Shown: positions 36,020-48,541 of the stretch, one piece after another | How positions within the stretch are numbered: the stretch's first letter is position 1 | Layout of the letters: each line of letters opens with the position of its first letter | From: Novosphingobium sp. | Lineage (GTDB): Bacteria; Pseudomonadota; Alphaproteobacteria; Sphingomonadales; Sphingomonadaceae | Assembly: GCF_027531025.1 (NCBI RefSeq) | Contig: NZ_JAPZQX010000003.1 | Coordinates: 372,001-436,000 of the forward strand | Direction: 5' to 3' | DNA: 64,000 nucleotides | The notes under the pieces: model-generated | Seen by the model: only the letters and a program-made list of their open reading frames with translations | The model's database searches: none | Told to the model about the DNA's origin: nothing | Program-made: the position numbers and the translations under genes

Positions 36020-36505
36020 ATGATCGCCGCCATGTTGGGGATCGTCTGGCATAGTCGCACCGGCGCCGCCTGCGCCTTGGCCGAGGCCGCGCATGGGGCC
36101 ACCGGCGGCCGTTCGATCCTGCTCCCCGCAGAACAGGCCAGCCCGGCCGACCTGCTGGGCATGGCGGGCTACCTGTTCGTCTGCCCGGAAAACCTCGGCA
36201 CGATGAGCGGGGCGATGAAGGAATGCTTCGACCGCTGCTATTACCCGCTGCTCGGCCGGATCGAGGGGCGGCCCTTTGCCACGATCATTGCCGCCGGCAG
36301 CGATGGCCACGGGGCCCAGGCCCAGCTTGACCGGATCGTTACCGGCTGGCGGCTGCGCCGGGTGGCCCCGCCGCTGATCGCCAACCTGGGGGCGCAAAGC
36401 CCGGAAGCGATCATGGCGCCCAAGGTCGTGCCGCAAGGCCTGCTGGACGAGGCTGGCGCGCTGGGGGCGGCGCTGGCGGAGGGGCTGGCGCTTGGCGTGT
36501 TCTGA
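36020..36505 (+). CDS. Flavodoxin-fold NAD(P)H reductase-like protein
   Basis: 161 residues with a flavodoxin-like layout: a short strand and phosphate-loop segment IVWHSRTGAACALAEAA at the N-terminus (compare the S/T-x-T-G-x-T loop), YLFVCPENLGTMSGAMKECFD around residue 50, and a strand IIAAGSDGHGAQ. It is probably an FMN-binding redox protein. ATG 36020 and ATG 36032 are both possible starts. It is divergent from recJ and 140 bp before the DUF4261-like gene. The substrate or redox partner is unknown. Confidence 0.72.
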   Translation: MIAAMLGIVWHSRTGAACALAEAAHGATGGRSILLPAEQASPADLLGMAGYLFVCPENLGTMSGAMKECFDRCYYPLLGRIEGRPFATIIAAGSDGHGAQAQLDRIVTGWRLRRVAPPLIANLGAQSPEAIMAPKVVPQGLLDEAGALGAALAEGLALGVF

Positions 36506-36515
36506 CCCCTGCGGG

Positions 36516-36617
36516 TTGACCGGCTCCGGTCAAACAAGCTCCAATCCGGATGCAATTACGGCGCGGGGACTCGACGATCAACCGTGCCTGATGCCAAGCA
36601 GGTATCTGCAATTACGG
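36516..36617. repeat. Inverted repeat and two 11-bp direct repeats in the gap before the DUF4261-like/AHH pair
   Basis: The 140-bp gap holds a perfect inverted repeat TTGACCGG-CT-CCGGTCAA (36516-36533), then TGCAATTACGG at 36551-36561 and again at 36607-36617, 56 bp apart. The second copy is followed by a T-run and lies 28 bp before the ATG at 36646. They may be operator sites for the downstream pair or part of a leader. No function is shown. Confidence 0.5.
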
Positions 36618-36645
36618 AGTTTTTTCGATCATCACCGGGCTGGCC

Positions 36646-37416
36646 ATGACTGAGCGGGATGCGAACCCGTGCCTGAGCCTGGTCTTTGCGCCAGGCCAGC
36701 GCCCGGACCGTGCGGCCATCGTCGCGCTGGCGGGGGCACAGGTCGCGGCCGGAAATCTGGCGATTGGCGATGTGGCCTTCTCGATCTCTCATGACGCGGC
36801 GGATGAGGGCTGGCTGGAACTGCTCACCAATGGGCTGACCTTCGATTGCCGGGGGATCGCGCCCGCGCCGCCCGAACCGTTACCCGCGGCAGGCACCCCG
36901 ATCGGAATGACGGCAAATCCGGGTGGGGAAACGCTGGTGCTGACGCCCGGTCCCCACTTGCGGCATTCTGCCGGCTTGCTGCCGATCCTGCGGGTGCTGG
37001 TCGGGCTGGGGGCGCAGCTGGCCGAGCTGCCGGGCGTGCTGGCCGTGGTCTGGTCGCCGGCCGGCTCGTGGGTGGAACCTGCCACCTTCGTGCGCACTAT
37101 CCGAGCCTGGCTTGGCGGCGGGGTCTTTCCCGCCCTCGTGCTGACCGGGCTGGAGCGGCAAGCGAATGGGGCGATGGTCACGCGCGGGCTTGATTTGCTG
37201 GCCGGGCAGGAATTGCGGTTCGAGCCGGACCGGCGGTTGTCACCCGCCGCCATGGCCCGGATCGCGGTGCGGCTGGTGCATCAGGTCGTGCTGGCAGGAC
37301 CGATCGAGATCGAGATGGACCTCGTCGGCCCGGCGGGAGAAGCCTTGCTGGCTGTGCCGGTCCGCAAGGGGAGCGAGGTGAGGGTGCTGGTCCGCACCAC
37401 TGGTTCGGGCGGCTAA
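36646..37416 (+). CDS. DUF4261-like hypothetical protein
   Basis: 256 residues, cytoplasmic. The central part (LGAQLAELPGVLAVVWSPA, SWVEPATFVRTI, then TRGLDLLAGQELRF) follows the pattern of DUF4261 proteins, in which an alternating alpha/beta segment ends in a T-x-GL-x4-G-x-EL motif. No catalytic residues can be named. It is followed after 2 bases by an AHH-nuclease-like gene, with which it is surely co-transcribed. A role as that protein's partner or antidote is inference. The domain assignment is by pattern memory and moderately secure. Confidence 0.6.
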   Translation: MTERDANPCLSLVFAPGQRPDRAAIVALAGAQVAAGNLAIGDVAFSISHDAADEGWLELLTNGLTFDCRGIAPAPPEPLPAAGTPIGMTANPGGETLVLTPGPHLRHSAGLLPILRVLVGLGAQLAELPGVLAVVWSPAGSWVEPATFVRTIRAWLGGGVFPALVLTGLERQANGAMVTRGLDLLAGQELRFEPDRRLSPAAMARIAVRLVHQVVLAGPIEIEMDLVGPAGEALLAVPVRKGSEVRVLVRTTGSGG

Positions 37417-37418
37417 AC

Positions 37419-37964
37419 GTGGAGCCGGGCGCACGAAGACGCAGCTTCCTGCCGTTTCGCGCGGTCAATCGCGCTGATCTGCCCGGCCACGATCCGGGGT
37501 TGCAGCGGCATCACCTGCTGCCCCGGCAATTGCTGGGCCGGAACGGCGCGGCGCGGCTGTTCGCGGCGCTGGGGTCAGAGCGGCTGCGGTTTGACGACTT
37601 TCGCTGCAACGGCCTGTTGCTGCCAGCCAATGACCAGGCCGTGCTGCGCAGCGGCTTGCCGCTGCACCGCGGGCCGCACCGGGGCTATTCCGCGCTGGTC
37701 TATGAACGGGTCGGCCAGATCGAGGCGGGCTGGGCGGCCCAGCGCCCGCGCGATCCGGACCGGGCGCTGGACGATGCGCTGGCCCGGCTACACCTCTTGC
37801 AACGGGCGCTGCGCCGCCGCCTGCTCGATCAGCGGCGGCGGTTGTTGCTCAATTTGCGCGATCCGCTGGGCAGCGGTGCCGACTTTGCCGAACTCGATGC
37901 CCTGGCAGCAGACCTGTGGCCCGCGACCGCCGATGCGGTGCGGGCCGGAGGGGACCAGGCCTAG
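37419..37964 (+). CDS. AHH-family (HNH/Endo VII superfamily) nuclease-like protein
   Basis: 181 residues from GTG 37419, 2 bases after the preceding stop. The N-terminal half matches the AHH nuclease pattern: LQRHHLLPRQLL (catalytic His pair), a polar FRCNGLLLPAND, then GLPLHRGPHRGYSALVYERV with the further conserved His residues. The C-terminal half is a long Arg/Leu-rich helix (LLQRALRRRLLDQRRRLLLN). AHH domains are usually toxin tips of large secreted polymorphic toxins. Here the domain stands alone without any delivery region. The stop shares CTAG with the convergent nitronate monooxygenase stop. Nuclease activity is inferred. Confidence 0.72.
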   Translation: MEPGARRRSFLPFRAVNRADLPGHDPGLQRHHLLPRQLLGRNGAARLFAALGSERLRFDDFRCNGLLLPANDQAVLRSGLPLHRGPHRGYSALVYERVGQIEAGWAAQRPRDPDRALDDALARLHLLQRALRRRLLDQRRRLLLNLRDPLGSGADFAELDALAADLWPATADAVRAGGDQA

Positions 37965-38941
37965 GCCAGTGTCATCCGGGCCTTGGCGGCCAGCTCGGTG
38001 CGGGCCTGGTTGTATTCGACTTCCAGCCGGTCGACCCGGTCGGCCACGCTTTCCACCGCCTTGACCGCGCCGATCCCCTGGCCCGAACCCCAGATGTCCT
38101 TCCAGGCCTTGGCCTCGGTATTGCCACCCGAACCGAAGTTCATCGCGCTCGGATCGCTTTCCGGCAGGTTATCGGGGTCAAGCCCCGCAGCAACGATCGA
38201 GGGGCGCAGGTAATTGCCGTGCACCCCGGTGAAGAGGTTCGAATAGACGATGTCGTCCGCGCGCCCTTCGACGATCGCGTTCTTGTAGCCATCGACGGCG
38301 CGGGCTTCCTTGGTGGCGATCCAGGGGGTGCCGATATAGGCGAAGTCCGCGCCCATGGCCTGTGCGGCCAGGATCGAGCGGCCGCAGGCGATCGAACCCG
38401 ACAGCGCAATCAGGCCATCGAACCATTCGCGGATTTCCTGCATCAGCGCGAAGGGCGAAAGCGTGCCGGCATGGCCACCGGCCCCGGCTGCCACCGGGAT
38501 CAGGCCATCGGCGCCCTTTTCGATTGCCTTGCGGGCAAAGCGATCGGTGATCACGTCGTGCAGCACGATCCCGCCCCAGGCGTGAACGGCATTGTTGATG
38601 TCCTCGCGCGCGCCCAGCGAGGTGATCGTCAGCGGCACCTGCCACTTGGCGCAGACCTCCATGTCTTCCTCAAGCCGGTTGTTAGACTTGTGGACGATCT
38701 GGTTGACGGCATAGGGCGCGGCCGGGCGATCCGGATTGTCGCGGTTATGCGCAGCCAGTTCTTCGGTGATCTGGTGCAGCCATTCGTCGAGCACGCCCGA
38801 GGGGCGGGCGTTGAGCGCCGGGAAGCTGCCGATGATCCCGGCCTTGCACTGCGCGATCACCAGTTCCGGGCCGGAAACGATGAACAGCGGCGATCCGATC
38901 ACGGGCAGGCGCAGGCGGTCAAACGGGGCGGGCAGCGACAT
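37961..38941 (-). CDS. Nitronate monooxygenase (2-nitropropane dioxygenase-like)
   Basis: 326-residue FMN-dependent TIM-barrel enzyme that oxidises alkyl nitronates or similar compounds. Motifs: LRLPVIGSPLFIVSGPELVIAQ-like N-terminus, the glycine-rich phosphate loop region PVAAGAGGHAGTLS, LSGSIACGRSILAAQAMGADF then AYIGTPWIATKEARA, and a C-terminal helical tail. The length fits the family. The upstream palindrome TTAATC-AGGC-GGTTAA, 20 bp before the ATG, suggests regulated expression shared with an acyl-CoA racemase gene elsewhere in the window. Confidence 0.9.
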   Translation of the reverse strand: MSLPAPFDRLRLPVIGSPLFIVSGPELVIAQCKAGIIGSFPALNARPSGVLDEWLHQITEELAAHNRDNPDRPAAPYAVNQIVHKSNNRLEEDMEVCAKWQVPLTITSLGAREDINNAVHAWGGIVLHDVITDRFARKAIEKGADGLIPVAAGAGGHAGTLSPFALMQEIREWFDGLIALSGSIACGRSILAAQAMGADFAYIGTPWIATKEARAVDGYKNAIVEGRADDIVYSNLFTGVHGNYLRPSIVAAGLDPDNLPESDPSAMNFGSGGNTEAKAWKDIWGSGQGIGAVKAVESVADRVDRLEVEYNQARTELAAKARMTLA

Positions 38942-38961
38942 GGGCAGGCTTCTCCGGTTAC

Positions 38962-38977
38962 TTAATCAGGCGGTTAA
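38962..38977. promoter_or_regulatory. Palindromic operator-like site before the nitronate monooxygenase
   Basis: TTAATCAGGCGGTTAA fits TTAATC-N4-GRTTWA and ends 20 bp before the ATG at 38941 on the minus strand. It matches the pattern found before 14828 and before the rhodopsin gene. Confidence 0.5.
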
Positions 38978-39087
38978 AGCACCCCATAGGCAGGCACGGG
39001 GACGCTGTCGAGTGGGTGGGGCCTGGCATTTTGTACCGGTTTGCCGGTCTGCTTGCCGCTATTCCGGTTGCGACCTAGGACAGGCGC

Positions 39088-39630
39088 ATGGCCGGTCTTG
39101 TCGTCTCGCTAGCCCGTGATGGTGCGCACAACTTTTCCAAGCTGGGCGTCCAGCAGATCAGCCTGCTGGCCGGGCTGGGGGTGGAGGGCGATGCCCATGC
39201 CGGGGAGACGGTGCGTCATCGCTCGCGCGTGGCGAAGGATCCCACCCAGCCGAACCTGCGCCAGGTCCACCTGATCCATGCCGAACTGTTCGATGAGCTG
39301 GCGGGCAAGGGCTTTGTCGTCAGCCCCGGCCAGCTGGGTGAGAATGTCACGACCGCAGGGATCGATCTGCTGGGCCTGTCGGCGGGCACCCGGCTGCGGC
39401 TGGGCGATGCGGCGCTGATCGAGATTACGGGCCTGCGCAATCCCTGTAACCAGATCAACGGGATCGCACCCGGGCTGATGGAGGCGATGCTCGATCGCGC
39501 CGCCGACGGCAGCCTGATCCGCAAGAGCGGCGTCATGGCCGTCGTGCTGACCGGGGGTGAGGTGGCGGTTGGCGCGACGATCACGATCGAGCATGCGCCC
39601 GAACCTCACCTGCCGCTGCAGGTCGTCTGA
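39088..39630 (+). CDS. MOSC-domain protein
   Basis: 180-residue protein related to the C-terminal domain of molybdenum cofactor sulfurase. Conserved features are GVEGDAHAG near the N-terminus, QVHLIHAELFDEL, PGQLGENVTTAGIDLLGLSAGTRLRLG (in two parts) and the ligand cysteine in RNPCNQI. Such stand-alone MOSC proteins (YiiM type) are thought to handle sulfur or molybdenum cofactor and to reduce N-hydroxylated compounds. The real substrate is unknown. It ends just before a short tandem duplication. Confidence 0.88.
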   Translation: MAGLVVSLARDGAHNFSKLGVQQISLLAGLGVEGDAHAGETVRHRSRVAKDPTQPNLRQVHLIHAELFDELAGKGFVVSPGQLGENVTTAGIDLLGLSAGTRLRLGDAALIEITGLRNPCNQINGIAPGLMEAMLDRAADGSLIRKSGVMAVVLTGGEVAVGATITIEHAPEPHLPLQVV

Positions 39631-39653
39631 ACCTAGCGCTTGAACCTAGCGCT
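39628..39653. repeat. 13-bp tandem duplication between convergent stops
   Basis: TGAACCTAGCGCT occurs twice back to back (39628-39640 and 39641-39653). The first copy starts with the MOSC gene's stop codon. The second contains the sixA stop on the other strand. It is probably a slippage product. Confidence 0.85.
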
Positions 39654-40185
39654 CTGGCCCCAGCGCCGGGTCGAGGTCGCGCGGGCGGGCGAGGTGGACC
39701 AGCTTGCCACAGCGGTCCTTGAGGTCCGTCCACTTATCGATGTTCAGTTCCAGCACGGCGAAGGCGGCGGTCGGGAACTTTTCCTCCACCACATCGCGCA
39801 AGAGGCTGGTGCCATCGTCGGGCACCAGGTCGAAGATCAGGTCCTCCAGCCCCGGGTTATGGCCGACCATCAGGATCGAGGCGGGATCGCCTTCCTGGTC
39901 GCGCAGCACGTCGGCCAGGGTCACCCCGCTGGCGAGGTAGATCCGCCGGTCCCAGTTGACCTTGACTGGCTGGCCGGTGGCCGCGCAGCCCAGTTCGATC
40001 GTATCGGCGCAGCGCAGTGCGGGGGATGAGATCACCCGTTCCCAGCGCACCCCATGATCGCGGATATGCCGCCCCATGATCTCTGCCCCGGCACGGCCAC
40101 GCGCGTTGAGCGGGCGATCGAAATCGCGGGCGCGCGGATCGCCCCAATCGGACTTGGCGTGGCGGAACAGGCCGAGGATTTTCAT
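39646..40185 (-). CDS. sixA: SixA-type histidine phosphatase
   Basis: 179-residue histidine phosphatase superfamily member. The catalytic RHAKSDW with His9 lies at the very start, and the second-half MVGHNPGLEDL carries the partner His. Small SixA-like proteins dephosphorylate phosphohistidine in proteins, though family substrates vary. Start ATG 40185 puts the RHG-like motif at its normal distance from the N-terminus. The longer frame would overlap the DinG-type helicase. It lies 7 bp after the helicase stop, so the two may share a transcript. Confidence 0.85.
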   Translation of the reverse strand: MKILGLFRHAKSDWGDPRARDFDRPLNARGRAGAEIMGRHIRDHGVRWERVISSPALRCADTIELGCAATGQPVKVNWDRRIYLASGVTLADVLRDQEGDPASILMVGHNPGLEDLIFDLVPDDGTSLLRDVVEEKFPTAAFAVLELNIDKWTDLKDRCGKLVHLARPRDLDPALGPER

Positions 40186-40192
40186 CGGAATC

Positions 40193-44648
<4,456 letters not shown>

Positions 44649-45147
44649 CGCTGGTTGTTGCGATCGATCCAGTTGCTAACCGCGTCCGAACGCGGGCTGA
44701 GCGCGGGATTCTGGCCCATCGCCCGCGCCCGGTTGATGCGATCAAGATCGACCGGGTTGCGGAATTTGAACGCCACTTCGCTGCTATCGTACCAGACCAC
44801 GCTGGCCCAGACCGGTGACAAGTTCTTGAAAGCGATGCGAACCTGTTCGTCGACGGCGAAATCGGCGATATCCCGGCAATCGGCCTTGAAGCCGGTTGCG
44901 GACAGATTGCGGACCTTCAGTGCGGTCTGCGTACCGTCCTCGCGCTGGCACTGCGCGACCATCAGCGTACTTGTCCGGCGTGCGCGATTCCGCGCAGCCT
45001 CGTCCGCATCAGCCGTGGTATCGTTCTTGGTGTCCATGCGCTCCCTCGGGAACTGTGCCTTACCCCTGCAGAGGGTTTAGGTCCAGTTCGGTTTCCAGCG
45101 GGTAAACATTTTCAGGTCGGACCTGCGGAAAAGCCTTGTGACCGGTA

Positions 45148-46836
45148 TTAGCGCGACCAGATTGTCCGGCCCTCCTTGACCGTCTCCAGCACGCGGATCT
45201 GGCGGATCGCGGTGAGCGGCGTGGTCAGCGGATTGCGGTCGAGCACCACGAAATCGGCCAGCATTCCCGGCTTGATTCGACCCTTGCGGTTCTCCTCGAA
45301 CACTTGCCAGGCCGGCCCCGTGGTCAGCATCTGCAGCCCTTCGTAAGCCGTAAGGCGCTGGTCCGCGCCGCTGACCGTGCCGGTCACCGAGGTGCGCGCC
45401 ATGCTGGACCACAGCTGGACGAGGGGATCGAGCCGCGTAACCGGCGCATCGGAATGGTTGGAGGCATAGAGGCCCGAATTCATCGCCGCTCGGAACGGGC
45501 TGATGAAGTCCACCACCTCGGCCGGGAAATTGGTGCGGTGGATGTCCGCGAAATAGAGCGTGTGGTTGGAGAAATAGGCCGGCCCGACCCCGATCCGGGC
45601 ATAGGCTGGCAAATGATCGCGCCGCTGGAACTGGGAATGGATCACCACCGGTCGGCGATTGTCGGCGGCCTTGACCCTCAGGCGGTCGAAGCCCTCGATC
45701 GCCATGTCGATCGCCGCATCGCCATTGGCATGGACGAACAGCTGCCAGCCGCGATCATGCACAAGCCGGGCCAGCCGGTCGAACTCCTCCTGCTTGATGA
45801 TCGGTTCACCGTGCCAGGGATGATGCCCCTCGGGCGAGCCATTGGCATAGTCGCGGGTGAAATAGGCGGTGCGTGCCTGGGGCGAGCCATCGAGCACGAA
45901 CTTGATCCCTTGGACCTTGGTGTGCCCCTGGTATTGCCCCATGGCGAGGTTGGGCATGGTCAGCAGGCTGTCGAGCCCGCCGAAGCTGGGCAGGAGGGCA
46001 AGGTCCAGTTTCATCCGTTCACGCGCCGGTTGGCTCAGCAGAAAGGTGAGCTCCGGAATCTGGGTCGCGCCGTCCTGGGCATGGGTGAAACCCTTGCTGG
46101 CATAGGTCCGCTGGGTGCCTTCGAGCGCGGCCAGCATTTGCGCCGGGGTATGGCGGGGCAGCGCCTTGTAGAAGGGAAAGAGAGCCGCTTCGAAGGCTAC
46201 CCCGTTCACGCGACCCTTCGCATCGCGCATCAGTAGGCCGCCGGGCGGGTTGGGCGCATCATCGGCCACCCCGGCAGCGGCCAGCGCGGCGCTGCTGGCG
46301 ACAAGACCATGGCCGGTGAAATGGATTAGCACGACCTTGCGGCCCGGAAAGGCGGCGTCGAGATCGTCGCGCGTCACGTGCCGCTTTTCGGCTAGCGGGG
46401 CGTCCTTGTAATTCCAGGCGACAATCCAGTCCTGACCTTCCAGCCCCTTGGCCTTGATGCCCTGGCGGATCAGGCCCAGCAGCGCGGGGATGGTTGCTGG
46501 TGGCTGGTCTCCGGCGTCCAGGTCGATGCCCGTTTCGACCTGCATCAGCATCGAGAAGTGCGAATGGGCATCGACAAAGCCCGGCAAAATCGTCGCGCCT
46601 TTCAGGTCGCGGGTTTTCGCCGCCTTGCCGGCTGCGCGCCGGGCGGAAGCCTCAGCTCCGGCAAAGACGATCTTGCCGTCCCGCTCGACCACGGCCTGGA
46701 CGGTCTGTGGGGTTTCGCCATCCATTGTGATGATCGTGCCGCCGCGCCACAGCGTGGCCGCGCTGTCCTGAGCCATTGCGGCACTGGCCAGCCATCCCGC
46801 TGCCAGCGCTATCGCCAGCTTGCCATGCAGCCGCAT
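45148..46836 (-). CDS. Exported amidohydrolase (YtcJ-like)
   Basis: 562 residues with a signal peptide (LAIALAAGWLASAAMA), so it is probably periplasmic. Amidohydrolase-3/YtcJ-type metal-dependent hydrolase: ILPGFVDAHSHFSMLM supplies the first HxH pair, IHFTGHGLVAS, KFVLDGSPQARTAYF, FVHANGDAAIDMAIEGFD and HSDAPVTRLDPLVQLWSS supply further ligands. The C-terminal beta domain ends in GMLADFVVLDRNPL. Substrates of this family are cyclic amides or related compounds and cannot be predicted. Monocistronic in appearance. Confidence 0.9.
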   Translation of the reverse strand: MRLHGKLAIALAAGWLASAAMAQDSAATLWRGGTIITMDGETPQTVQAVVERDGKIVFAGAEASARRAAGKAAKTRDLKGATILPGFVDAHSHFSMLMQVETGIDLDAGDQPPATIPALLGLIRQGIKAKGLEGQDWIVAWNYKDAPLAEKRHVTRDDLDAAFPGRKVVLIHFTGHGLVASSAALAAAGVADDAPNPPGGLLMRDAKGRVNGVAFEAALFPFYKALPRHTPAQMLAALEGTQRTYASKGFTHAQDGATQIPELTFLLSQPARERMKLDLALLPSFGGLDSLLTMPNLAMGQYQGHTKVQGIKFVLDGSPQARTAYFTRDYANGSPEGHHPWHGEPIIKQEEFDRLARLVHDRGWQLFVHANGDAAIDMAIEGFDRLRVKAADNRRPVVIHSQFQRRDHLPAYARIGVGPAYFSNHTLYFADIHRTNFPAEVVDFISPFRAAMNSGLYASNHSDAPVTRLDPLVQLWSSMARTSVTGTVSGADQRLTAYEGLQMLTTGPAWQVFEENRKGRIKPGMLADFVVLDRNPLTTPLTAIRQIRVLETVKEGRTIWSR

Positions 46837-46948
46837 CCCAACCCCTCCTGCTTATCTTCTTTGGCGCCACCTTGGCGGGGAAGGGCGGGGCTGCGCAAGG
46901 GCATTCCTGCCTTGCGCTCCGGCCGCTTTGGCGCGAAAGGGCCGCATC

Positions 46949-48541
46949 ATGACCGACGAAGCACTCCTTTCCGCCGCACAGGTTTCCAAGGCTTGGCCCT
47001 TTGAAGAGGCGCGCAAGCTGCTGAAGCGGTATCCGGACGGGAAACCGGATGGTTCACCGGTGCTGTTCGAGACGGGCTATGGTCCCTCGGGCCTGCCGCA
47101 TATCGGCACCTTTCAGGAAGTGCTGCGCACCACGCTGGTCCGCCGCGCCTATGAAGTGCTGACCGGCGGCGCGCCGACGCGGCTCGTGGCCTTCAGCGAT
47201 GACATGGACGGCCTGCGCAAGGTGCCGGACAACGTGCCCAACCAGGGGCTGCTCACGGCCTATCTCGGTCACCCGCTGACCCGCATCCCCGATCCGTTCA
47301 ACAAGTTCGAGAGCTTCGCGCACCACAACAACGCGATGCTGCGCGATTTCCTCGATCGCTTCGGCTTCGATTACGAATTCGTCTCGGCCAGCGATCGCTA
47401 CAACGCCGGTGCGTTCGACGATGCCCTGCGCGGGGTGCTGCGCAATTGGCAGGCGATCATGGACATCATGCTGCCGACCTTGCGAGAGGAACGGCGCCAG
47501 ACCTATTCCCCGGTCCTGCCGGTCAGCCCCAAGACCGGGCAGGTGTTGCAAGTGCCGGTTCAGGTCGTCGATGCCGAAGCCGGGATCGTGCGGTTCGAGG
47601 ATCATGGCGACATGGTCGAAAGCTGCATCCTGGGCGGCAATTCCAAGCTGCAGTGGAAGGTCGACTGGGCAATGCGCTGGGTCGCGCTCGGCGTCGATTA
47701 CGAGATGTGCGGCAAGGACCTGACCGATTCCGTGCGCGAAAGCGGCAAGATCGCCCGCGCACTCGGCGGCCGCGCGCCCGAAGGCATGATCTATGAGCTG
47801 TTCCTCGACGAGAATGGCGAGAAGATCTCCAAGTCCAAGGGCAACGGCCTGACCATCGAGCAATGGCTGACCTATGGCAGCGAGGAATCGCTGGGTTTCT
47901 ACCTGTTCCGCGATCCCAAGAGCGCCAAGAGCCTGCACGTGGGGATCATCCCGCGCGCGGTGGACGAATACTGGCAGTTCCGCGAAAAGCTGGCTGACCA
48001 GCCGGTCGAGCAGCAGCTGGGCAACCCGGTCTGGCACCTGCTGCGGGCCAATGGCTATCACGGCGGCGATGGTGACAAGCTGCCGGTAACCTATGGCTTG
48101 CTGCTGAACCTGGTCGGCGTGCTGGGCGCTGGCGCCACGCGCGAGCAGGTCTGGTCGTACCTTGGCAACTATGTCGAGAATGCCGATCCGGCCGCTCATC
48201 CGGAGCTGGACAAGCTGGTTACCAATGCGCTGGCCTACAACCGTGATTTCATCGCTCCCACGCTGCAGCGGCGCAAGCCCGAAGGCGGCGAGGCGGCGGC
48301 CCTGGCCGCTCTCGACGAGGAACTGGCCGCGACCAGCGACGATGCCACGGCCGAGGAACTGCAGAACCTGGTCTACGAGATTGGCAAGGACCCGCACTAC
48401 GGGTTCGAGCAGCTGCGTGACTGGTTCAAGTGCCTTTACGAGACCCTGCTGGGTTCCTCGCAGGGGCCGCGCATGGGAAGCTTCATCGCGCTTTATGGGA
48501 TTGCGAACACCCGCAAGCTCATTGCCGAGGCGCTGCCCTAG
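46949..48541 (+). CDS. lysK: Lysyl-tRNA synthetase, class I
   Basis: 530-residue class I LysRS, the archaeal-type enzyme that alphaproteobacteria use in place of the class II form. The HIGH-type motif is PSGLPHIGTF (His51) and the KMSKS-type motif is EKISKSKGN. A zinc or SC-fold region follows the HIGH motif. It charges tRNALys in the cytoplasm. ATG 46949 (MTDEALLSAAQ) has AAAGGG upstream, and an 8-bp inverted repeat lies 32 bp before it. The 3' end overlaps the convergent blh gene by 23 bp. Confidence 0.97.
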   Translation: MTDEALLSAAQVSKAWPFEEARKLLKRYPDGKPDGSPVLFETGYGPSGLPHIGTFQEVLRTTLVRRAYEVLTGGAPTRLVAFSDDMDGLRKVPDNVPNQGLLTAYLGHPLTRIPDPFNKFESFAHHNNAMLRDFLDRFGFDYEFVSASDRYNAGAFDDALRGVLRNWQAIMDIMLPTLREERRQTYSPVLPVSPKTGQVLQVPVQVVDAEAGIVRFEDHGDMVESCILGGNSKLQWKVDWAMRWVALGVDYEMCGKDLTDSVRESGKIARALGGRAPEGMIYELFLDENGEKISKSKGNGLTIEQWLTYGSEESLGFYLFRDPKSAKSLHVGIIPRAVDEYWQFREKLADQPVEQQLGNPVWHLLRANGYHGGDGDKLPVTYGLLLNLVGVLGAGATREQVWSYLGNYVENADPAAHPELDKLVTNALAYNRDFIAPTLQRRKPEGGEAAALAALDEELAATSDDATAEELQNLVYEIGKDPHYGFEQLRDWFKCLYETLLGSSQGPRMGSFIALYGIANTRKLIAEALP

